Positions 1 through 12,437 of a DNA stretch of 64,000 bases are shown piece after piece. The translations under genes were made by a program, and so were the position numbers. The stretch covers positions 25,065,886 through 25,129,885 of the forward strand of contig JADWOT020000001.1 of NCBI GenBank assembly GCA_036345935.2, given 5' to 3'. The DNA is from Taenia hydatigena. Lineage: Eukaryota > Platyhelminthes > Cestoda > Cyclophyllidea > Taeniidae. The stretch's first letter is position 1. Each line of letters begins with the position of its first letter. The notes beneath the pieces are model-generated. The model was given only the letters and a program-made list of their open reading frames with translations, made no database searches and was not told the DNA's origin.

Positions 1-262
1 ACTTGCTGTTGATGCTGTTAAAACTGGTCATGCGAAGTAATAAAGCACATGCGCAGTTCAAGCCAATCAGTGAAGCAGTACGGTAGGCCAGGTGGGTGAG
101 CACCCTCGTGTCTGACAAGCTGCCTTCACTGAGACCCTCAAAATGCTCCTGCAATACTGTGGACCAAGTAAGTAATGATACATGGTAGCTTGTGTTCGTA
201 GAATGTCTAGAATGAATAAGGCTCTTCGGGGCGAAAAATAGTTTATGGTCGTATTATCTAAT

Positions 263-1085
263 TTATCTGTGAATGCTAGCATATTCAGTGGAGCGAAGGC
301 ACGCGGTTCCACTTTCACTACTGCAGCTCTGAAAATAAGTGGCATTGTACACTGGCTGGTGGTTTACGGCGTACAGTATACAAAGTTGCCCTGCTTCTAA
401 ACGACCGATTTTGTCCCATCGGAGCATATGGATATTAGGTAAGTGGCTTGCTGACAGATGGATTTACTCCACCATTACTTCCAAATGTTCCACAATTAAA
501 ATGTCCACACCCAGGTCACATTTGTCATCGTTGGATTAAGAATGAACACGGAGACTGCCCATTTCCTCACCTCCATTCTCCCCAAACGGCTTCGTGCTTA
601 CCGTCTACTCTAGGCACGCCTTGCTTCGACAGGTGAATACCCAACTCAGTCTAACAATGCTAAACCTTCCATCTGCTTCCGCGTTCGATGCCTCTTAGAT
701 TGATGCTTTAGTATGGTGAGCATGCTTTCATTTTTATTGTTTTATTGCTACTATTATTGTGAGTCAGACACTTTAACGTCTAAAGTTTATGCCCTGATGC
801 TCCGATCGCATGCCTGGAGCTAATAGTAATAAGCAAAATATTTTGTGAGTTTACTACTAGTTCCCTTTTGTTTGCGATGCTCATGCCTGCGTGGAGTTAA
901 CGACGTTGAGTAATAGTGCTTCGAAAAAGCAAAGTTAATCAGCAGTGGCTACACCTTGAAAGAGAGGAAGATGCAAGGAAAGAAGCCTAGGGAAAGAGAG
1001 ACTGGGGCTCACTGGAAAACTTCTGCTGCGTATTTGCTGCTGTTTGATAGCGTTCTGCGTTTCTTTTTGCAAAATTGCGTTCCTT
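263..1085 (-). pseudogene. Decayed membrane-protein gene, unit A copy (possibly Na+/K+-ATPase beta-like)
   Basis: Two stretches on the minus strand keep a reading frame shared with fragment D. The first, about 1085-970, gives FAKRNAERYQTAANT and is then frame-broken where the other copies encode a hydrophobic segment (LYLGFFLY). The second, about 445-263, contains EAGQLCILY and NHQPVYNA and ends at TAA 263-265. A membrane segment followed by a GxPC-like turn recalls the beta subunit of Na+/K+-ATPase, a type II membrane glycoprotein. The match is weak, and unit A has GQLC where the other copies have GQPC. The gene points away from the neighbouring Pro-rich ORF and Hsp70. The stretch between the two segments is probably intron. 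The family assignment is tentative. Confidence 0.35.
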
Positions 1086-4000
1086 TAAGTCAGCAGTCAG
1101 TAGGAAATTGTTTCTAAATGCTTTCAGCCGGTTCCGTAGACCTGGGTGTAATTGAAATTGATGGTGCGAAGTTGTTCTCGTGATGAGCGCATAATATTTA
1201 ATCAAAGTCAGTAGAGTGGTGACATAGACACAGATCTGGCTTGATTTTGTGCCAAGGCCAGTAGAAGTAGGGGATAAAGCCTTTGGATAGTTAAGAATTA
1301 TGCGGATTCGGCACCTGCCGCTAGCCTCGGAATCATGAGAGGCGCATTATTTTATCACGATCAGCCCACTGTTTTAGTAATTGACCTCGTTGAATTATCA
1401 CGCATAAACCTATGCGATGCAGGTGCAAAGTACCAGTCCTTGCTCTCTCAAGGAGAGCAGGTGGCGCGAAATTTAGTATCACATGCTCAGCCCTCTCGCG
1501 ACTAAACAGCCTAGCCTTTGGCCCCTTCTCATGAATTAGTGCTGCATAGCAATAGAGTGGGTGTTAAGCGTGTTTGTTTGCATTAATGCACATGGTGGTT
1601 AACTAACTCTGACAAGACTGTGTTGGTGGACCACTCTTGCTAGCCAGCAAGTTAGCCTCAATAGAGTCGTCGGTCATTAAGGTGGCTCGATGCATAAATG
1701 AAGACATATGAATAATAATGAGACATAAATATGCATTCGTGAGTAGCAAATCTTTATTCGAATACTCTTTAAATTCCGACTTTATGCAATGTCAGCCGAG
1801 TGCACAACTGTATTTAACCAACACATTTACTTCTCAAAAAGAACAAATCAACCGCACTGAGTGCTTATTTCCTTATTAAAGCTCCATAGGCTGAGTAATT
1901 TTATTAACCGAATTTCACGATCAACGGTGGGTGCGTTGATTTTTTTGTTGGCGCATTGGCTGCGTTTGTATATTACAAAAAAGAATCTTGCACTCATGGA
2001 ATGTTTTCTTGCAACAACACAACCGTGCCAAAAATTGGGAGCTATGTGGTGGCGCCACATCTTCGCACATTACTTGGGTAAGAATAGATCGTACTTTGAA
2101 CGGTTGTTATCAGCTCTCTGTGTACTAGTAAATCAATGTAAGCGACACATAAGAAGCTTTGCTCTCATCAGTTTTCTTTGGGTTTTATATCACCTATGCG
2201 CTGCAAAGGTTACATTGCTTTAATTGGGATGGTAGAAATTGCAGAGAGGCTTGACAATCCTCATTGTTTGTGACGTTTATAAGAGTGCCCATGTACCTTG
2301 AAGAAGGAGAAGAGAGAATAAGTGAATTGCTGCATTCCTCATCTGATTACCGTAAAGTTAGAACTGATTGACATTGGTTGATTAGCTTAGAGGCGGAAAG
2401 CAAGCTGGGACAGATATAGGAGGGTGCTGTTCTCTATTTCGCGTTCCGATCCCACTCTTTGCTGCGTAGATGAGGCATATGTATGAAACAATACTTCATT
2501 TAGTTCGCAGATTTTAGCTTTCTTCTGTTTAAACCAAGGAGGAGCATGCGTAAGCCAGAACTCCTGCAAAGGAAGTCTTTTTTATTCAATTTAATGTGGT
2601 GAGCAACATTTGGAGGGGTCACTTGTTGTACTATGCTAATTTAAACCCAGCGGCTATGTAGTAAGCAGTTGAAATGAAAGCTGCATACATTTTTTGGGGT
2701 TTTGACACTAAATCGACCTAACCATTCCATAGAATCCGGTTTTCGTCACCACATACACATAACTTTTTGACTGTAAAGCAGTCTTGTATTAGTCTGCAGC
2801 CAATGCGGTGAGCATTTTGGCAAATGAAAGCTAAAGTGGATGTAGTGAAGCAGATTTGTTGAAGCTTACCTTGACTACTTGCCGCATTGCTGATAAATGC
2901 GTCCTTATGGCGTGACTTATTTTTCCGTCACAGTACTTTGGCTGATTGTCCACCTTGGCACTAGCCTCTTGTTTCTGATTCCCTTCAGTGCTTAGTCATG
3001 TAGCCTTTTCTCACAAACAATAGTTGTTTACTATGACTGGCAATTTACTCGCCAGCCTCGGTGACGAAGCCAGAAGAAATGAGGAACGAAAAGCCTTTCA
3101 ACACTTGCTTTACATTTTAGACAGAATAGAACAGCCTGCAATCTTAACTGATGACATTGCTGTCCATTTTTGGTTTGCTGAATGTCTCGTAGTGCAAAGA
3201 TTTAGCAACCAAACACGAGGAGCTCGACGTGCCCATTTTTACCAATTACGATTTCTGGCTTATCATCGTCAAGTATTTCGTAGTGTTTTATTTGGTGTAA
3301 GCATAGGCACTCTCTTGTGGAACATTCAATTGGTTGCCCTGCCTTTCATGTAATGAGCACCATTGGTCCTTATCTCCTAGGAACGCTTGCCATTTTACCC
3401 TGTGTAGTTCTTTTCTTCCACTAATTTCAATGAGCATTTTTTTGCGCAAATAAGGCAGGAGATTTACTTATCGCTAGGAAAGCAGCTCCTTTGTTTGTTG
3501 CTTCAGCAGCGTGGTAAACAACTCTACATACTCCCCACCCATCAATTTATTTACTCGTCACCACCTCACTAACATAAGTCTGCGGAGCAGACGGACATCC
3601 AGAGCCTAAAGTAGACGCCGTGAGTGCGTTTTTTGGATGAATGCTACTGCTGGATTCTTAGAAAGGGCTACAACTCGTTAATGAGGAAGATTGCAACCAG
3701 CTGCTGCACAGCAATGTACTTCGGTGTTTAGGACTGCGTGGTATGACCACCGTCAGCATATTCTAAGGACAGTTATAACGACATCTCAGTTACGCATCGA
3801 TGCAAATCCAAACTAAGGGGCAGCAAAGTTATGAAATCTCTCTAGCCTGCCCTATACATCGAAGTAATCGCATCCGCATAACCGAGCATTTGACATCAGG
3901 AAAGTGGATGCCAAATCATTAAGGTCTGCTCTTTACATTCACTCAGGTTCAGCATAGTTCAACAACACTTAATCCACTTAGTTAGTACCACCATTAGGAC

Positions 4001-5792
4001 CACCTAGCATTGGCAAAGGTAAGCTGCTCTACAATGGTATCCTTGTTCTGAGATACCCGCTTTGCCTCGTGGACTAGATGCCACATCTAAACAAATGCAT
4101 AGCGCCTACGTGAGTGACATCTCAAAACTAAAAAAGAATCATTTTAATTGAATTCACGAAGTTAAGTTTAGGACACTTAATTTTTAACCACAGAGTATGA
4201 AGCATTACGTTAAGCAGAGAACATTATATTCCGTAAGTAGACCTCGCAGCTTATCTGGCTCATACGCACACATTCCTTGGAATTTTTCATTACTATCTTG
4301 CACAAGTGCGGCGGAATCTCACTGTTATAACAATGCTGAATTGCATATACTGTGCTGATGAAACTGATTGAATTGCTTCATTTATTTTAGGGCTTCGTAC
4401 TCACTAAGACGTAGATGATTGAATGCACATTGTTTGCTACGCACATAAACTAGTCTGTGTTCAAGCGCAGCACGTAATTCACCATCTTACTATTCTAGGA
4501 GGAGTAAACTGGCATTGTGCTGAAGGCCGCTAACGTCTATTAAGCCGTGGGCATTCGAAAGCAAACGAAGCATGCACGCGCCTTCACTGATGTTCTCTTC
4601 ATTAGCGGTAAGTCCATTGCTATTTTGCAATGATTTTGTGCTAGTACACCGTGTTGTGACATGCTCAAATGGAAATTAAATTGAACTTGCTGTAGTATTC
4701 GTTGTTGATAAGTTTTAAACTTCTTTCACGAGCATGCCTTTTTCGAGTTGTAGTTGCTTTATGTATCACATTGAGATTATCGTACATTTCGAAACACATT
4801 ATAGTTATGGTGGGCTTCAATAATCAGTTTGAAAAATATGAGACAATGCATATCGTGCAAAAGGCAACCGTCAGCGACGACTTAATTGCATCCATTTTTA
4901 CTGCGAGTTCCTCTGTCACGGCCTAGTGAATAGCAGCGCGACAACAACCGCATGATTGACTATATGATACTATGATAAAGTGCCCATAAAAGGTCCAGAG
5001 TCTTCTTCATAGACATAAATGGAGTACGAGAACTTTATTGATGAATGCTGAAAATAGTTCTGCGGCAGAGCTTGTGAGTGCTTTAGCGCGTTGAAATCAG
5101 CAACAATGTTTTGGAAGCTTAGGCTGCTCCATTGATGAAGTCTCATAATTTCCACACTTCAGCCAGCAATGTGTAAAAAGGAGAACAATAATGTTGAACA
5201 ACTAGTTGCGTTTCCCAATTTTACAGAATGGTAGGCCATAATTGACGCTTTATTTCAGCCTTATATGGGGCCAGAAGAGTCCAGACTAATTTGGCAATTG
5301 CTTGCAAAGTTAAAGGAAGTTTGATTTCCTCAAAAATGTGCCTTGGAGTGCCAGGCAGTACGGACTTAGCACACGAGATTTATACTTGAAATTAGCCTAA
5401 TAAAAATTACACGCTGACATCAACCGAAGGTCTAGCTCATCTCTTCCTTATCCACTTCCGCAGTCAGAGAGATGCGCACTTACGTAATTGAGCATTTAAC
5501 GAAACGTCATTTTATAAGATCAGCGCATTGACTTTCCCGCTTGTATTCTCTACCGGTTATGCCAACACAGACAACCCGACTGCAGACACAGACCATCTCA
5601 GACATTTTCCCTTCTGGCACATAAAACATTCGAGAGCGGTTGAGGAGGTCGCAGAGAGGACAGCTTGCCAGAAAGGAGAATGTCCGGTCACTTGGCTCGG
5701 CGTGATGCCTCATTGAACGGCCTAAGTGTCATGTGAGGTTAATCGATTCGCGTGACCACTTGTGAAAGCTATCAACAGAAAGGCAGAAAGAA

Positions 5793-6674
5793 ATGTATCC
5801 GCGTGGAAAGGGTGTCAAAGAAACACAACCTGTGCAAAAATTTCGCTTTTGGCCGCGGCCGGAAGATGTGCGTAGAATGGAAGAAAAGAGAATACGACTT
5901 ATTCAGAGCCGTGAAGAAAGTACCGACGAGATGATAAAAAGCGATATTTTCACGGACAGCAGTGATCTCTCGAACTGTGGAGATGTTGAGGGCCTCAATG
6001 TTACAGATGCGGAAATATTCGCTACCATTTTTAAAAAATGCTCTTCGGCGCAGAAGACAAAAAAGTGTCCTAAAAGGAAGCCTAAACCATCAAGACGTAT
6101 GATAAGGAAGAAAAAGCCACCGCCAAATCACAACATTTCCGCGCCGAAAGTCACCTATGTGATTACATTTATGAGCCCGTTAGAGTTTATGCGCAGAAAC
6201 TGCGTTCATAAGGCTTTGCGCATTAATCCCGCAGCTACTGGTGCTCTCAACAACCCGCCAAGAAGGCCATCATCGCTGATGCACTCAAAGCCGCCCCCAC
6301 AATCACAACCGAACCTGCGTGTACAAACACGAAATGTCGCCAGAATCGAATCGACACACAGAGTCCTAAATTTGCCCCCACAACAAAGAACAAAGTGTAA
6401 GGGGATGTTTAATTCCTCCTCCTCCTCCCCTACACGTAGTTGTCCTCACCCGCGAAAAAAGACCTTAATACCGAACTCCGCAATGAGACAGGTCCATGAT
6501 TTGCCCAGTTTGCTACCAGAAACCGAATCCGGTAAGCGTCGTTCAAAGCCGCCATCCATTGAGATCCAGTGGAGGCGACCAAAGAGGCAACAGGAGATGC
6601 AAAACCAAACAAAACTTTTACGCTGCCGAAAGGAAAACATACAAATTCGCATAAAAGAACTCTTACCTAAATGA
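5793..6674 (+). CDS. Basic, proline-rich protein of unknown function (293 codons, intact in unit A)
   Basis: I do not recognise this gene. It is open for 293 codons from ATG at 5793 to the stop at 6672-6674. The start agrees with the inverted copy C, which also begins with an ATG, a Ser/Pro-Arg-Gly-Lys motif and the same spacing. Residues about 20-40 form a charged segment with FWPRPEDVRRMEEKR. Residues 85-115 are Lys/Arg-rich. Residues 145-250 are Pro/Ser/Arg-rich and include a five-Ser run from CCT repeats at 6414-6429. The end carries a segment with PPSIEIQWRRPK that recurs in copies B and C. There is no signal peptide or membrane segment, so a nuclear or nucleic-acid-binding role is only a guess from composition. 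It lies about 290 bp upstream of a decayed Hsp70. It may be one exon of a larger gene, or a chance-open pseudogene. Confidence 0.5.
   Translation: MYPRGKGVKETQPVQKFRFWPRPEDVRRMEEKRIRLIQSREESTDEMIKSDIFTDSSDLSNCGDVEGLNVTDAEIFATIFKKCSSAQKTKKCPKRKPKPSRRMIRKKKPPPNHNISAPKVTYVITFMSPLEFMRRNCVHKALRINPAATGALNNPPRRPSSLMHSKPPPQSQPNLRVQTRNVARIESTHRVLNLPPQQRTKCKGMFNSSSSSPTRSCPHPRKKTLIPNSAMRQVHDLPSLLPETESGKRRSKPPSIEIQWRRPKRQQEMQNQTKLLRCRKENIQIRIKELLPK
6414..6429 (+). repeat. CCT trinucleotide repeat inside the basic Pro-rich ORF
   Basis: A short run of CCT units within the reading frame is read as TCC and encodes consecutive serines. The aligned positions of copies B and C lack it, so it expanded in unit A only. 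Confidence 0.8.
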
Positions 6675-6769
6675 TGAAACTAAGCTATCATCAAAAATTT
6701 GGGGCGACTTTGAAAATACCAACTGTAAAAAGGATGAAAAGTTATTATATCATAGCCTGCAGCTGGCAG

Positions 6770-7000
6770 CTAGTAAGATGAAGCGTGAAATGTTGGCAGG
6801 TTTGGTATGATGAAAGCATAATCATATTTAACGCGTACCGTAAGAATGCTCCTTATTATAACTTGCGCTTGATGTAAGAGGTTGTGGCGATTATGGAAGC
6901 AATCATTATTGGCTCTGGCTGTAAGCATGTGCGCATCTATCAAAAGCCTTCTGACAGATCCAGCCATCAGTATTAAGTTTGGATTAATATTCTCGTGCAT
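6770..7000 (-). other. Antisense open frame upstream of Hsp70, unit A
   Basis: A 76-codon open frame lies antisense to the spacer and first codons of the Hsp70 copy. The same frame is open at 26429-26677 (-) in unit B and 48737-48943 (+) in unit C, with shared residues such as LLDAH, the NR(H/Q) dyad and QVII(R/G)SI. It could be a small gene, a divergent upstream exon, or an accident of conserved spacer sequence. No family is recognised. Confidence 0.25.
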
Positions 7001-8620
7001 CGGAGCATTCTGATCTCGGGCAAGGAGGACTTAACTGCCAACGTTTAAGTTTGCCGAACAACGACAAGCAATGTTGTCTTTATGAATGAAAACTCAGGCG
7101 GCTCTGAACCCAATCAATACGTTTTTTGATTCAAGGCATCCGATCGGACACGATTTCAACGATTGATGGTGCAAAATGGCATGGAGCATTGTTTATTGGA
7201 TGCCATAAGTTTGCAAGAGAAGCTGACAGCCGAGGTAGAGTACCGAGGTGATTCAAGGCGGTTTTTGCAAAGGACAATTTTTTGTGGTGCTGCTGAAGAT
7301 GAGAGAGGCAGCGGACGTGTGTATAGGCAAGCAGACGACAAATGCGGCAATCGAGTTGCTAGAATACTTCAATGACGCCTAGTGGCAGGCGACGATGGAT
7401 GCCCGCAAAGTTGTAGGCTTAGAGATGTTGCAGATGGTCAATGAGCTCACAGCAGCTGCCATTGCATATGTTTTGGACAAAAGTTTTAACTAGCAGCTCA
7501 GAGGGCTCGTCTTTGACTGGGGTGGTGAGGTCTTCAATGTGTCCCTCCTCTCCATCACGGATGGAACAGTTAAGGTGAAGTCGACTGAAGGTGGCACAGA
7601 CTGGGGTGGCGATGGCTTTGATTCTCGAATGGTCTGTCATTTTGTCAAGATGTTTGGACAAATGCACAAGAAAAAAGACTTGACTACTAACGGGAGAGCT
7701 ATCGGCTGAGAAGGACATGTGAGGTGGTATTGAGGATGGTGAGTTATTCTGGACACCCATACGGAGACGTAGACGCGTTGTTTGAGGCCAATGAAATCAG
7801 TGCGACTCTCATGCAAACCCCTGGATCCGATAAAACAGGCCTTAAATGATGCAAAGATGGACAGCAATGATGTCTAAAGAATAGTGATATTAGGCGGTTC
7901 GACGCGCATTCCAAAGATACAACAATCGTTGCTGGGATTCTTTGGAGGCATACAGTTGAATAGTTCCATAAATTCGGTCAGGCAGTGGCACACGATGCGG
8001 CATAGCTGACGTCCATTCTGGTTGGTGAAAAGTTGGTAGAGGTGCAGAAATTGGTGTTAATGGAGGCAACTTCACTCTCATTGGGGATGAAGATGACCGG
8101 CAGTGCGGTGACAATAAAAAGGAGACAAAGACATTTTTTACATATTCAGGCAATTAATCAAGTGGTTTAGTGCAGTTGTATGAGGATGATTGTACGATGA
8201 CAGGTGAACTCAGTTTGTTATTTAAATTCTAGTTGTCAGATATCTTGCTTGCACCGCCCAGTGTACCTCGGATTGAGGTATCCTTCGAAAATGGTGAAAA
8301 TGGTGTTCTCAATGTGATGACAGCATCATCATCAAGAAGGAGAAGGGTCTTCTGTCGGAGAAGGCGGTACATCAATTGCTGATAGATGGAGAAAAGTTGG
8401 ACTCGTAAGATAAAGAAAAGAGGATTAGAATAGCAGTCAGAACCCTTCCAGAAATCTACGCCTACAAAATAAAATTAAAAGTGGATGATGGTGAAACGGG
8501 AGGACATCAAAAGTTTAGCAGAGTATATGCACGACGTGTGAGATAACTACCAAGTGGATGGCTGTCGACCAAAAGGCTACAAGGAAGACCTAAGAGCTCA
8601 TGCACACAAATTTGGGGGCA
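6963..8620 (+). pseudogene. Hsp70 pseudogene, unit A (near full length)
   Basis: Cytosolic Hsp70 is an ATP-driven chaperone of about 640 residues. This copy follows it from the N-terminus (AISIKFG at 6963, matching AIGIDLG) through the ATPase core ([12 protein letters not shown] at 7443-7478) to the substrate-binding and lid region. There, PPSVPRIEVSFE and GVLNV appear near 8250-8310, LLSEKAVHQLL near 8355 and EIYAYKIKLKVDDGE near 8450. The sequence ends around 8620 without a recognisable EEVD tail. Many in-frame stops and frameshifts interrupt it (for example TAA, TAG and TGA near 7480, 7690 and 8408), so it cannot make a chaperone. Non-canonical Hsp70 genes are expanded in taeniids, and this fits that pattern. 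No introns are evident, as in many inducible Hsp70 genes. Confidence 0.9.
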
Positions 8621-8699
8621 CGGTACCAACGACCGATGCCGACGAAGAAGCGTGTTTCGTGAGTGTGGAGATCTGAAAGTTTGGAAGCCAAACTTTCTA

Positions 8700-11600
8700 C
8701 ACTGAACCTCAGGAGGTGTGAAGTATTAGTAGTCCTATCACATTGCAAATTGTTAGACACATGCACTAATGTAGTTACTAATATATTTACCAATATTCAT
8801 TCGTACCCACTGCAATTTTTCACCCTTTCATAATTCGACCCTAGCTTGCTGGGTTTTTGATGCTACCGTCTTTGCGAATATCTTGCTTTGCCATCAAACC
8901 CAACGTGATGCCATTGTCTGTATCGGCGACTAATTTTGCGTCATCAAGCTTCATCGAGTAATTTGACTGATGATTAGGGTTTTCGAGATTGACGCTTTAA
9001 ACCAGAGACTAAAAGCGCATCAAAAGTTGAGCTGTTACACTAATCGGCATTTGTGTCAAGTGCCGATGGGTACCGAATGATCTTTGGCACATCTCATCCA
9101 AATCATCGGACGAAAGCATGTAAACCAGTTTTGCTAAGTAAAAAACTGTTAAAGCAAACAAACAGCAAGTTCTTTTTNNNNNNNNNNNNNNNNNNNNNNN
9201 NNNNNNNNNNNNNNNNNNNNNNNNNNNNNNNNNNNNNNNNNNNNNNNNNNNNNNNNNNNNNNNNNNNNNNNNNNNNNTCAATGCTTTTGCATTCCTCATT
9301 TTTCGATTTGCGCCACGCAATGAAACATTTTGTGGAACGATAGCTCTCCACTTCCTCGTAAAATCGTTTTATATTTCGACATTGGTACTTTGCTCACGGC
9401 TTTCTCAGCCCTGTTATATTTAAGTTTTCGACAAAGATCCATGATTTCCTGTATCTTTTGACAGGAAATGCAACTAATTCAAGCAAATTTTCTGTTGGCT
9501 ACATTGCTCAAATGCAGAAAATATACTACCCTAAGAAAGTTCTCATTTGATGCACTCACTTCTGACCTTAAATGAAGAGGAATACCTTTGTATTTGAAGC
9601 AACATACTATGAGGTGTTCAAAACCAATGGCTGGTCCCACGGCTTTGCTGCCGCAACCCCGGTGGGCTGCATTGATCGAACGTTAAGTCGAGCTCTTACA
9701 ATTTTAAAACGAGGTTGACCTCTTTGGATCAAGCAAACGTGAACACATTGTCTCCCTGTGCTTGTGGTGCTTCTGGTAGAGTAAAGATACCTAATGAAAA
9801 GTACAGATTTCCCCTGTGTCAGTGGATGGAGTCAGTTTCCCAATGAGATTTGTGTTCCCACACCATCTCTTGTCTAAGAGAAGGCTATTATCAAGCATGT
9901 CATCTATCTCTGGGCCAACTGTCGACTTTTGTTTTAGTTCTTTTTACAAGCCTTATTACAATGCAGCAAAAGGGCGATTGCGCTATAAATTGAGATATCT
10001 TCTAGAAAAGCAAATTGGTTTATTCTGATCAAGGAGTCTTTCAAGTGCATTCTTTGACTGCATCAAGTAGATCAGTCCAGCTTTCTTGATATCGAGTTCA
10101 AATCTTAATTTGCAACGTTCTCTGGAGTGCAGAATAACTAGGGGACTGGCATGAGTACTGCATTATGACTTTAGACTGGCAGGTGAGTTGTAGGCGACTG
10201 AGAGGATGTACAGTGGCAGTACTATATACAGTAGCCAGTAGCAACTGTGATACCTGACGGATGCAGTGGCGGTCAACCCATCTGAAGGCTGTAAGATACA
10301 GTGGTGGTGAATTCAAGTAGATCTAATGCGCCAAGTGGAGGCGTTCATCCTCCATCTGGTGGCTGTGTGCCCTACTTTGCACCCCAAATGTCACATCTTT
10401 TTAAACTCAATTTTGTGCATGCCAGATACTATTTTAATGGCTTCATGGACGCGTTTTTCTGCTTGGGTGGTCAGTCCAATTATCTAAGGGTATTTTAATG
10501 GTAAGCATTTGGTGCGCGCATGTCAAAAGTCAGGATGGTGAAGGCGTACTGATAAAGATTTGATGTATGACGGCTCAGTTAAGAAGTTATTCAGACACTA
10601 TGAGGAGACTGTAACTGTCGTTTGCCAATGCTTCAAGTTTGTTGTCATCCTTAATAAACTAAGGAATGCCCATTTTGTCTTGAACACCATGTGATCACTC
10701 ACTAACCCAATTACCATACATAATTGAAACAGGTGCCCACTAATTGACAGCTCAAGTGAAGTCGGATGCAACTAGCAGTGATAAGTGGAGATGAGAAATG
10801 TTCACACGAGACCTTTTCTTTAAAATGCAAAGTATCTCTGGAGCCTTTTGAACCCGTATCTATCAAATACAATTGGATTGATAATAAGCAGTTGTTCAGA
10901 CGAGCGGGAATCTCCTAACATCGAAATCTTTTGTACACGTTGTATCCCGTTGCAGGCTCTGGTGATCAAATTTGCGTTCCATAAAATTTGTGCAATACAA
11001 TTATCTCTCCTTCTTGTGTATTTTAAGCCCCAGCAGAACTGTCCGGCAACTGCGGGCAATAGGATTCGGTAAAAGCCCTCACGGATAGAGGCGTCGCCCT
11101 GAAGCGAGAAAGAACCCCGGTCTTAGCAATCTCGAATATTGTGTTGCTGTTGTTGCTGCAAGTAGACATTAGCTATGTAAGCGACAAAAGCTCCTACTCT
11201 TCCGTGATCTGTAAGGCATTCCACACATAATTGCTAAAAGGACATAGTCATGGGAACTAATGTCGCATGCACTTCCTCGTGTTGTGTTGGCTAGGGCTTT
11301 CGCTCTCAGCGGTCTTACGATTGGCCATCTCTCGATCTACAGCGAGGATGCCCTCCTCCCGCGATCATATGAGTGGTGGAATATTTAACCGTTTCATACG
11401 CGAGTTGCATATGAACTCGCATACACTCTACCGGTAACTCAATGCGTGGTAAATAAGGTCATAAAAGAAGCCACTCTCAAGCAAATCTCTTTCTTCCCAA
11501 TATGCTTCCGATCGCTTTATGCGAAATCAAGGTCTTGCCTTAAGATTATCAACAAGTTCATTCAGCGCAATAAATAGAATTCCATTTTTCATCTCATACA

Positions 11601-11950
11601 TCAATTGTGACACTTCGCAGATTTGCTGAATTATGGTCCGTACTCAATGCTTTCCATCAGATAAAACAGCAAGCAGGCATTTGTTTGTCAATGGACTGCA
11701 AGAATCACTTCACTGACATGCACTGCAAACTAAGCATAAGTCTAATTCTACAACGGCTTCATTCTAGTTTTAGTTAACGCAAAAGTTTGATTAATTTTAA
11801 TAACAAAATTATATTGAAATCATACGGACTTTTGACTAAAAGACACAATCCTCTTAAAACTGAGCAATATTTGCTAAATTTCGTCAATGCACCAAATCAG
11901 AAGCTGTTTCGCGCAATAATTGAGGGCAAAATACTTGGATGAATGTTAAA
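8700..11950. other. Gene-poor stretch between unit A and the 12 kb Hsp70 remnants
   Basis: I see no supported gene here. Short open frames occur but none has a recognisable family, a partner copy or convincing splice sites. The assembly gap lies inside this stretch. Confidence 0.5.
9178..9277. other. Assembly gap (100 N)
   Basis: Exactly 100 undetermined bases are present. A round number of this kind is the usual placeholder for a scaffold join of unknown size. Distances across it, and any open frame spanning it, are not reliable. Confidence 0.98.
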
Positions 11951-11979
11951 TGCGTGGGTATTTATCAAAACGCGGTTCA

Positions 11980-12235
11980 TTACCTCCAAGGGGATTATTA
12001 TGCGTGGGTGATTCTGTGGGAGAGCACGGTGATGATACGTGGAACAAAGGGGGAGGTCAAGTTGAACCTCCCACGCTGGCTCGTGACAGGCAAGTTGCTG
12101 GTGCGCTGTTAGTTACCTTCATAGATAGGACTTATGTCATATGGGTTGGTGTGCAAAAGTGAGGCGTTAATTTAACATAGTGCGTTGATTCCCATCATGA
12201 CGGGCACAATCGACCGTGGTGCTATAGGCGATGGG
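11980..12235 (+). repeat. Block shared with the 3' flank of Hsp70 unit B, frame partly kept
   Basis: This block aligns with 27850-28095. The two share the translated motifs G-L-(C/F)-(V/R)-V-G-D-S-V, H-G-D-(D/A)-T-W, Q-V-x-P-P-x-L and G-A-L-L-V. Here the frame is open from 11950 to 12162. In unit B it has a stop right after the T-W. I do not recognise the protein. Frame-preserving similarity suggests a decayed exon rather than a repeat element. An Hsp70 relic lies on the other strand just to the right. Confidence 0.55.
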
Positions 12236-12437
12236 TTTTCGCAGACTACAATCTGTTACTCTTTTCATGTAATTGTTTGAAATCCACTAAGTACGCAACG
12301 ATAAAGCCCACAGCTGTCTCATTTTCTGCAAGCGTTGTGTAGAGAGAGAAATTCCACCATACATGTAGGATGTATGTCAGCCTGCCATGTCTGTTCTTTG
12401 GTTTATGCGCACGACATTAGGATTTAAATGCGCCAAA

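Larger units (their letters stand above)
1..8700 (+). repeat. Segmental duplication unit A
   Basis: This is the left copy of a large duplicated unit. Its homology with fragment D continues to base 1, so the unit probably extends beyond the window. It aligns in order with unit B, for example 60-100 with 20945-20985, 1861-2223 with 22500-22880, 3024-3353 with 23815-24150, 4970-5150 with 24865-25040, 5793-6674 with 25605-26215 and 6963-8000 with 26646-27830. Compared with B it keeps more of the 3.7-4.5 kb section and a full-length Hsp70. It holds a minus-strand remnant (263-1085), the basic Pro-rich ORF and an Hsp70 pseudogene. Between 1.2 and 5.7 kb I see no intact gene, only diverged sequence shared with the other copies. 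Confidence 0.85.

Noticed and set aside
9009..9351. Three open frames across the assembly gap
   Set aside because: They are open only because the 100 N bases are read through.
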